DNA of 64,000 bases from positions 1 to 64,000 of the forward strand of contig NZ_JAKGCS010000012.1 of NCBI RefSeq assembly GCF_021556395.1. The letters are read 5' to 3'. A model generated the notes under the pieces. The model had not been told where the DNA came from. It saw only the letters and a program-made list of their open reading frames with translations, and made no database searches. A program made the translations under genes and the position numbers. Below, piece after piece: positions 59,220 to 64,000 of this stretch; within the stretch, counting starts at the first letter, position 1; every line of letters begins with the position of its first letter. This stretch comes from Acuticoccus kalidii. Its GTDB lineage: Bacteria; Pseudomonadota; Alphaproteobacteria; Rhizobiales; Amorphaceae.

Positions 59220-59470
59220 TCGGTCTCGGCGATCTGCATCAGGCGGACGACGCGGCCGGTCCGGCGCGCGCGCATGTGCGCCTGGCGAAAGAGCGCCTCG
59301 AACTCGGCGCCGTCGCGGGCGAGCGTCGCGATGCAGACGCCGAGCAGGTCGGCGAGGCCGTCCTTGCAGATCGCCAGCGTCTCGGCGTCGCTCATGCCGC
59401 GACGCTCTCCCTCGAGCGTCGACACGTTGAGCGCTTTGCCGAGGATGTTTTTGAGATCGGAGGGTCTCAT
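59216..59470 (-). CDS. Element operon protein of unknown function (84 aa)
   Basis: Not recognised. Helical and soluble: MRPSDLKNILGKALNVSTLEGERRG, then DAETLAICKDGLADLLGVCIATLARDGAEFEALFRQAHMRA. The start overlaps the upstream stop by 4 nt and the stop overlaps the next start. Confidence 0.65.
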   Translation of the reverse strand: MRPSDLKNILGKALNVSTLEGERRGMSDAETLAICKDGLADLLGVCIATLARDGAEFEALFRQAHMRARRTGRVVRLMQIAETE

Positions 59471-59883
59471 GCCGCGCCTCCTTCGGTCCGGCTGGACCGC
59501 CGGCAGTCCGCCTCGGCGCGGCGGCGCTTCCAGAGGCGGCGCGCCGTGCTGTCCGCGCGGAGCGAGGCGGAGAGAAGGCGATCCTCGAGATCGGAAGGGC
59601 TGCGGGCACGTGCGCCGATCTCACGGCCGAGCTCGCCGGCGAGACGGCCGGCGATCAGTTCGTCGATGCAGCGATCGGGAACGCCGCGGCGCTCGAGGTC
59701 GGCGCGCTCGTCCGCGATCGCGGTGCGGATGCGGTCGTCAGGTTGGTGAGGCGGAAGGGCCGGCGCGCTGGGGCGGGCGAAGAGGCGTCCGAAACCCGTG
59801 CGAAGGACGTCGGTCTTTCGGGTGAGGGGTGCCGGTGCGCAGTTCGTGAGCGGTTGGTGCGGTCGCTTCCCGGAAGCCGACAT
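59467..59883 (-). CDS. First gene of the element operon, unknown function (138 aa)
   Basis: Not recognised. A low-complexity start rich in Pro and Arg (MSASGKRPHQPLTNCAPAPLTR) leads to a charged, mostly helical region (RIRTAIADERADLERRGVPDRCIDELIAGRLAGELGREIGARA, RLLSASLRADSTARRLWKRRRAEADCR). The ribosome binding site AGGGAG lies 7 nt before the ATG and is held in a perfect hairpin (59891-59911). It is the entry gene for a run of eight overlapping genes that ends with the integrase. Confidence 0.65.
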   Translation of the reverse strand: MSASGKRPHQPLTNCAPAPLTRKTDVLRTGFGRLFARPSAPALPPHQPDDRIRTAIADERADLERRGVPDRCIDELIAGRLAGELGREIGARARSPSDLEDRLLSASLRADSTARRLWKRRRAEADCRRSSRTEGGAA

Positions 59884-59890
59884 GCGGTGT

Positions 59891-59911
59891 CTCCCTGTTG
59901 TTCACAGGGAG
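59891..59911 (-). promoter_or_regulatory. Hairpin that sequesters the ribosome binding site of the element operon
   Basis: Read on the minus strand, CTCCCTGT-GAACA-ACAGGGAG is a perfect 8-bp stem with a 5-nt loop. Its 3' arm contains AGGGAG, 7 nt before the ATG at 59883. Folding would hide the ribosome binding site of the first gene. Confidence 0.7.
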
Positions 59912-59924
59912 ATTTATGAGTTTA

Positions 59925-59940
59925 GTCCCTAGGTACGTCA
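59925..59940. promoter_or_regulatory. Candidate phage-repressor operator
   Basis: GTCCCTAGGTACGTCA, 42 nt upstream of the operon start, shares GTCCCTA and ACGTCA with the site at 60323-60334. It contains CCTAGG and is likely bound by the CI-like or Cro-like protein. Confidence 0.5.
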
Positions 59941-59961
59941 AGCCTAAAATGTACCAAGAAC

Positions 59962-60300
59962 CTACTCGGTAGGGTGCAGGCGCCTAAGCATCGATTCGGC
60001 GACATCGGCAAGGGTCGCCTTTTCCGCCTTCGGGAGCGGGGCGGATTTAGCGTTTAGATCGATGTCGTCCGGGTCGACAAATAGCTCGAGCCAGCTCGTG
60101 CACTGAAGGGCCTGCGCGATATTCCACATCGTTTCGGCTTCGGGCCACGTTAGGCGGTTCTCGAAGGATGAGATGGTGGTTTGGTCCACGCCCACCGCGT
60201 CGGCTAGGGCGGCTTGTGACATGCCTAGTAGGCGCCGCCGTTTCGCGACGTAGTTCACCTGCCTTGTAGGCTTTCGGTCAGATTTTTTTCGGCGTGGCAT
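59962..60300 (-). CDS. XRE-family repressor (CI-like)
   Basis: A 112-residue regulator. After a basic N-terminus (MPRRKKSDRKPTRQVNYV) the helix-turn-helix reads AKRRRLLGMSQAALADAVGVDQTTISSFENRLTWPEAETMWNIAQAL. The C-terminal part (LELFVDPDDIDLNAKS...LADVAESMLRRL) is short, without a peptidase domain, so it is not a LexA-like self-cleaving repressor. An ATG three codons upstream (60309) is possible. It is divergent from the Cro-like gene and lies beside the large minus operon. Confidence 0.85.
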   Translation of the reverse strand: MPRRKKSDRKPTRQVNYVAKRRRLLGMSQAALADAVGVDQTTISSFENRLTWPEAETMWNIAQALQCTSWLELFVDPDDIDLNAKSAPLPKAEKATLADVAESMLRRLHPTE

Positions 60301-60319
60301 ACGCCGCATAGTACTGTGC

Positions 60320-60375
60320 AGGGTCCCTACGTCAGTCAGTGCAGAACCCCTATATTGGCTTGACCGGTTATAGGG
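60320..60375. promoter_or_regulatory. Divergent operator region of the element switch
   Basis: It contains AGGGTCCCT (60320-60328, palindrome about one base), GTCCCTACGTCA (60323-60334, shared with 59925), and the perfect 7-bp inverted repeat CCCTATA (60348-60354) / TATAGGG (60369-60375). It lies between the two XRE-type genes. Confidence 0.6.
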
Positions 60376-60384
60376 ATTTGGTAC

Positions 60385-60654
60385 ATGTTGCTTGTCATGC
60401 AAGCGGCAGACAAACTTCGGATGTGGCGAAAGCGGGAGGGCGTGAGCCAAGCGTCGCTCGCCTCACGCCTTGGGTGCGACCAGTCTATGGTTTCACTCTA
60501 TGAGAGGGGCGGACGGCCATCATTCCGACGCATGTTGGCCATCCGCGAATTAACTCGGGGTTGTGTCGACCTTAATGACTGGGTTGATCATGGTGATCCA
60601 AAAGTTGTTTTAGAAGAATTGACAGAGTTTCCGCCAGTTGGGGCTCGGTCATGA
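60385..60654 (+). CDS. XRE-family regulator (Cro-like)
   Basis: An 89-residue DNA-binding protein. The helix-turn-helix reads LRMWRKREGVSQASLASRLGCDQSMVSLYERGGRPSFRRMLAI. ATG at 60385 follows TAGGGA at about 10 nt; an ATG four codons later is an alternative. It faces away from the CI-like gene and probably starts the rightward genes. Confidence 0.85.
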   Translation: MLLVMQAADKLRMWRKREGVSQASLASRLGCDQSMVSLYERGGRPSFRRMLAIRELTRGCVDLNDWVDHGDPKVVLEELTEFPPVGARS

Positions 60655-60793
60655 TCATGGAAACAACTTCAAGGCTCGCCTCTCCCTGCTGGCGTGTCCA
60701 GATGACGCGAGCAATGCCGGGTGCGGGGCGTTCAATCTGCGCGCCAGTGGCAAACACCTCGCCAAGGCTACGCATTTCGAGCGGTCTGACCAT
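60572..60793 (-). CDS. Unknown small protein, antisense overlap with the Cro-like gene
   Basis: A 73-residue protein I do not recognise: MVRPLEMRSLGEVFATGAQIERPAPGIARVIWTR in outline, then LEVVSMIMTEPQLAETLSILLKQLLDHH. GGAGG lies 7 nt before the ATG at 60793, a strong site. Its last 83 nt run antisense to the end of the Cro-like gene. The protein is soluble with a C-terminal amphipathic helix. Confidence 0.7.
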   Translation of the reverse strand: MVRPLEMRSLGEVFATGAQIERPAPGIARVIWTRQQGEASLEVVSMIMTEPQLAETLSILLKQLLDHHDQPSH

Positions 60794-60931
60794 CTCGAAT
60801 CCTCCGTATTTATGCAATGCGGATGCGATCCAAAAAAAGAATATAGGTCAAACGCTTGAAGCGCACATCGTTAAGCGTCGTGGCCAAGTTCTAGCAAAAA
60901 TATCGCGCTCGTTTTGCCCTGGGAGATGCCG

Positions 60932-61108
60932 GTGATCGTCGCCGCTATCCTCATAACGGCCGCATTGCTTGTCGCTTCCGTTCTGGTCTCCCACGCCCGC
61001 GGTCCGTCCCGCTGGGCAACTGCGAGGGGCGATTTGTCGCCTCTCGCTCTTTTCTTCCTCGGATCAGCGGGCCGGGCCCGGTCGAAGGCCTCGGACGATG
61101 GTGAGTGA
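60932..61108 (+). CDS. Possible small membrane protein (58 aa)
   Basis: A hydrophobic N-terminal helix (VIVAAILITAALLVASVLVSHA) is followed by a short basic tail. The GTG at 60932 has GGGAG 6 nt upstream; an ATG two codons before would sit on top of that site. Weak support; nothing is known about function. Confidence 0.4.
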   Translation: MIVAAILITAALLVASVLVSHARGPSRWATARGDLSPLALFFLGSAGRARSKASDDGE

Positions 61109-61341
61109 GCGCCTCGATGTCGGCCGGCGCCCCGCTCGGGATCCTTCGACTGAAAATGGCTACGGGCCCGGTCTCGTCGATCAAGGCCGGAGCTCAGCCG
61201 CTCACCACGGCGCAGGTCGCCACGCTTCGGCCCGTCCCGGCTGGCGACGGACTTTCCCCGAATTCAGCCAGATCTGGCCGACGCAAAATAAGGGAGAAAT
61301 ATATGAAGGGCGAACAGTGCCTTTCGGCTTGCCCTGTTAAT
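61109..61341. other. Non-coding stretch in the element
   Basis: This 233-nt region is flanked by a rightward and a leftward small gene ending toward each other. I see no terminator and no convincing gene. Confidence 0.4.
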
Positions 61342-61626
61342 TTAGGCGCTTGTCGAGCGATCGATATCATCAGTTCGCGCGGCGAATTCCGCAGCGAATT
61401 TTATGATCATTTCACGAACCGGGAGGAGATCGTCCGGCATGGCTCCGATCTGGGAGTTTATGTCTTGGAGCGTCGCGCGAAGGATGCCGTCAACAAGACC
61501 CTCATCGCATCGCTCGCGGCCAATTGCGACGACCGTATGTTGCAGTGCCGTGGAGAGCACTTTGAGTTGGACTTCAATTCTCAGTATTCCTTTGCAAACT
61601 TCGTCTATTTCAATTTGGCTGGCCAC
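61342..61626 (-). CDS. Unknown element protein (94 aa)
   Basis: The GTG at 61626 has GGAGGAATGCT directly upstream, a strong site that settles both strand and start. The protein is mainly helical: ASQIEIDEVCKGILRIEVQLKVLSTAL, then LVDGILRATLQDINSQIGAM and REMIIKFAAEFAAR. No family is recognised. An overlapping plus-strand frame lacks any such start. Confidence 0.72.
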   Translation of the reverse strand: MASQIEIDEVCKGILRIEVQLKVLSTALQHTVVAIGRERCDEGLVDGILRATLQDINSQIGAMPDDLLPVREMIIKFAAEFAARTDDIDRSTSA

Positions 61627-61886
61627 AGCATTCCTCCAGAGTTTATATTAATGGGGGACTGGATAAATTCGTCATGCCGTAGCGGTCGTGATATCGCGCC
61701 AGTGATGGGCGGAATATCGTGATTGCTTATTTCTCGAAGGCATGGCGTTACGCATGGCGGCAATGCCGCAGGCATCGGACATGGTCCGTCAGCGTCAAGA
61801 TGGCGACGCCGTTGCGCCCTCAGCAATACTTAGATCGGAAAGTTGCCCCATGTCCTTCCGCGAGGGCGTCCATCCGTGGGTGTCCA

Positions 61887-62102
61887 GTGGACAGGCCGTT
61901 ACACTACACGAGCCATCCGTCCGGGGTCGAGTGCATCACTATCACGGAACACATGCCGTTCTGTGAGGGCAGCGCGATGAAATATCTCTTCCGTGCGGGG
62001 CTCAAAGGGGACCGCCTCGAGGATCTGCGCAAGGCCGAATGGTATGTGAAACGGGCGATTGCGCTCGAGGAGCGCCGTCGCACGAACGGAACGGGCCTCT
62101 GA
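61887..62102 (+). CDS. DUF3310 domain protein
   Basis: A phage-type small protein. The DUF3310 pattern is clear: HYTSHPSGVECITITEHMPF, then GSAMKYLFRAGLKGDRLEDLRKAEWYVKRAIALEE. DUF3310 proteins are common next to replication genes in phages; their biochemical role is uncertain. The start is not settled: GTG 61887 lies just before the domain, and in-frame ATG 61800 and GTG 61719 give long extensions without domain character. It ends 1 nt before the primase gene. Confidence 0.72.
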   Translation: MDRPLHYTSHPSGVECITITEHMPFCEGSAMKYLFRAGLKGDRLEDLRKAEWYVKRAIALEERRRTNGTGL

Positions 62103-62103
62103 C

Positions 62104-64000
62104 ATGGTCGCGGTTCTCGATGCAGCGCTCGCCCTCGCGGCGCGCGGCTGGCCGGTGTTCCCCTGCAATCCGGCGAACAAGCGGCCTTTGACGCGAAACG
62201 GCCTGAAGGACGCGACGACGGACGAGGGCCAGATTCGCGCGTGGTGGCAGAAATGGCCCGACGCACTGATCGGCTTGCCGACGGGCGGCGCGCTCGGCGC
62301 CTTCGTCGTCGACCTCGATCCGCGGGATGTCGATTGCGAGACGCTCTGGCGCGAACTCGAGGCGCATCTCGGCGAAAGCCTCGGTGATCCGATCATCGCG
62401 ATCACGCAATCCGGCGGCTGGCATGCGTATTTTGCGATGCCGGATGGTGAGAGCGTTCCCAACCGTCAGGGCGGGACGCGGGGCATGCTGCCTCATGTCG
62501 ATGTGCGCGGCGATGGCGGATATGTCATCGCCCCGCCGTCGGTAATGCTGGGCGGGAACGTCTATCGCTGGAAGGGGCGTAATGACGGTGAGCGCGGGCT
62601 CACCGCGCCACCCGCGGCGCTGATCGATTACATTCTTCGGCGCGGGGCGTTCGAGCCGGAAAAAGGCGATCGCGCCGCGCCGGCCGTGTCGTCGGCCAAA
62701 GTCTCCGATCACGTTCGCCGCTATGCGCTCGCCGCGATGGATGCCGAGACGCGCGCCTGTGAGGCGGCGGTTGCGGGCACGCGAAGCGACCAGCTCAACC
62801 GCTCGGCATTTGCGCTCGGCCAGCTCGTCGGCGCCGGCGCGCTCTCCGAATCGATGGTGCAGGCGGCGCTCGAAGACGTGGCGCGCGCCTGGCCGAGCTT
62901 CCGAAAGAGCTGCGGCACGATCCGCGGCGGGATCAAGGCCGGTCTCGCCCAGCCGCGCGATCTGAAAGAGGTCGAGGCGTCGGCCGAGCGGCGCGGCGGG
63001 CGTTCGTGGGATGCTTCGCGCGGCGACCGGGACAGCCGGGACATGACGGGACAGTCCCGTTCTGTCCCGCCAGATCATTCCCCCGCGCCCCCTCCGCAGG
63101 CAGGCGAGCCGAGGGGCGCACCCTCGCGCGGTGGCGACGGTAAGGGTGGTGGCGAGCTCGATCCCGAGACGCTGGCGACGTGCGCAGACTATGAACTGAG
63201 CGACACCGGGAACGCATATCGCCTCAAGGCGTGGTTCGGCGACGATCTCCTGCACGTCCACGGCCTCGGCTGGCATCGCTGGGACGGTAAGCGCTGGGAG
63301 TTCGAGGGCGGCGAATATGGCGCCGTCTCGCAGGCCCAAGAGGTCGCGAAGCGCGTTCACGAGGAAGCGGCGCTCTTGGCGCTCTCCGAGCGCGAGAAGG
63401 CGCAGGTCGAACACCTCGAGGCGGTGCTGCGCGGGGATGAAGTCGCGGCCCACGAGGACAACGTCGTCCCCCTGCGATCCGACCTCGAAATCGACCGGAA
63501 GCTCGCGGAAACGCGCCTCAGGGCGCTGAAAGAGGCGATCCCCAAGCGCCAGCGTGAGCGGTCCCGCCATGCGGTCCACAGCGGCAACGCATCGAGGATC
63601 CGGGGCACGTTGGAGATGGCCGAGCCGCTCTTCAACGTGCCGGTCGCCGCCGTCGATCGCGACAAGCTGGCGATCAACGTCCTCAACGGCACAATTCGGC
63701 TCATCGAGGCGCCCGATCCGGACTGCCCGGATCCCGACGTGGTGCGCATGATCCCCGCGGTGCGGCTCGACCCGCACCGGCCGGAGGATCGGATCACGAA
63801 GCTCATGGCGTGCGGCTATGATCCGGGGGCGACCGCGCCGCGCTGGCAGGCGTTCCTGGAGCGCTTCCTGCCCGATCCAGAGGTGCGGGAGTTCATCCAG
63901 ACCTTCTATGGCTATGGGTTGATCGGGCTCACGTCCGCGCAGGTGTTCCTCTTCCATTACGGCTCCGGCGCGAACGGCAAGTCGACCTTTATGGAGGCGC
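62104..64000 (+). CDS. Primase-polymerase / P4-type helicase, N-terminal part (window edge)
   Basis: The first 632 residues of a large replication protein. The N-terminal domain is a bifunctional primase-polymerase: ALALAARGWPVFPCNPANKRPL, FVVDLDPRD (metal-binding acids), ITQSGGWHAYFAMP, VDVRGDGGYVIAPPS. A linker rich in Gly, Pro and Arg (about residues 300-350) leads to a D5-type N-terminal helicase region (ETLATCADYELSDTGNAYRLKAWFGDDLLHV, HRWDGKRWEF). The Walker A motif FHYGSGANGKSTFM lies at the very edge (63953-63994), so the ATPase domain is mostly outside. The fusion is typical of phage satellites and prophages. ATG at 62104 is 1 nt after the DUF3310 stop. Confidence 0.92.
   Translation, partial: MVAVLDAALALAARGWPVFPCNPANKRPLTRNGLKDATTDEGQIRAWWQKWPDALIGLPTGGALGAFVVDLDPRDVDCETLWRELEAHLGESLGDPIIAITQSGGWHAYFAMPDGESVPNRQGGTRGMLPHVDVRGDGGYVIAPPSVMLGGNVYRWKGRNDGERGLTAPPAALIDYILRRGAFEPEKGDRAAPAVSSAKVSDHVRRYALAAMDAETRACEAAVAGTRSDQLNRSAFALGQLVGAGALSESMVQAALEDVARAWPSFRKSCGTIRGGIKAGLAQPRDLKEVEASAERRGGRSWDASRGDRDSRDMTGQSRSVPPDHSPAPPPQAGEPRGAPSRGGDGKGGGELDPETLATCADYELSDTGNAYRLKAWFGDDLLHVHGLGWHRWDGKRWEFEGGEYGAVSQAQEVAKRVHEEAALLALSEREKAQVEHLEAVLRGDEVAAHEDNVVPLRSDLEIDRKLAETRLRALKEAIPKRQRERSRHAVHSGNASRIRGTLEMAEPLFNVPVAAVDRDKLAINVLNGTIRLIEAPDPDCPDPDVVRMIPAVRLDPHRPEDRITKLMACGYDPGATAPRWQAFLERFLPDPEVREFIQTFYGYGLIGLTSAQVFLFHYGSGANGKSTFMEA

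Larger units (their letters stand above)
56658..64000. mobile_element. Integrated element (prophage or phage-satellite), left part
   Basis: The content is a tyrosine integrase, an excisionase-like gene, a compact operon of small unknown genes, a CI/Cro-like divergent pair, a DUF3310 gene and a P4-type primase-polymerase/helicase. The integrase end abuts tRNA-Ser. The far attachment site is beyond the window. No capsid or tail genes are seen in this part, so a full prophage cannot be told from a satellite or integrative plasmid. Confidence 0.85.

Noticed and set aside
61105..61722. Plus-strand frame of 205 codons
   Set aside because: It lacks a ribosome binding site and domain character; the opposite strand has a strongly started gene (61342-61626) in the same place.
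61719..61886. Longer N-terminus for the DUF3310 protein
   Set aside because: The extra residues are rich in Arg, Trp and Cys without domain similarity, and the GTG at 61719 has a weak upstream site; kept only as an alternative start.

Overview
The window is high-GC, densely packed DNA that reads as an alphaproteobacterium. The evidence is an IalB-family protein, four TRAP transporter sets, hydantoinase-type hyuAB pairs, FCD-type GntR regulators and a cobalamin riboswitch. A marine or soil member of the Hyphomicrobiales is a reasonable guess; the genus cannot be read from the sequence.

Left edge (1-5469), a mobile-element scar. An IS66-family element (1-1768, cut by the window edge) sits inside the orfA gene of an IS3-family element (1769-2758). 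The IS3 element in turn truncates a DUF4209-type gene (2756-4401, minus), which also carries a frameshift. An intact streptomycin 3''-phosphotransferase gene of the APH(3'')-Ib type follows (4687-5469), then a MscS-type channel (5866-7851).

Catabolic block (8209-44563). Four TRAP transporters lie in about 35 kb, nearly all on the minus strand. Set 1 (8209-13684) joins a SDR, a 3-hydroxyisobutyrate-dehydrogenase-like enzyme and a tandem pair of related unknown proteins to dctPQM; a divergent GntR gene and GntR-like sites border it. Set 2 (14805-22584) is dctPQM-hyuA-hyuB-gntR. Set 3 (22999-32253) is FAD oxidase-hyuA-hyuB-dctPQM-MFS, with a divergent XRE-cupin regulator. Set 4 (40233-43085) is dctPQM alone. 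Every set has a stem-loop after dctP, suggesting the binding protein is made in excess over the membrane parts. Between sets 3 and 4 lie an unaccompanied xanthine-dehydrogenase-type molybdenum subunit with Gln at the usual catalytic Glu, a cobalamin riboswitch in front of a PCu(A)C-like periplasmic protein, a cysteine synthase and an FdhF/YdeP-type oxidoreductase. A BenE-type transporter follows set 4.

Cell surface and signalling (44820-56196). This part holds a membrane diguanylate cyclase, a DUF1801 protein, an IalB-family protein and a 2,747-residue autotransporter whose glycine-rich passenger contains about 28 repeats.

Integrated element (about 56658 to the right edge). A tyrosine integrase ends 8 nt before the 5' end of an intact tRNA-Ser(GCT). 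It is the last gene of an eight-gene operon with overlapping genes, whose first ribosome binding site is buried in a perfect hairpin. A divergent CI/Cro-like pair, small genes, a DUF3310 gene and a primase-polymerase/helicase gene follow. This is a prophage or phage-satellite type element. The integrase lies on the opposite side of the tRNA from the usual arrangement.
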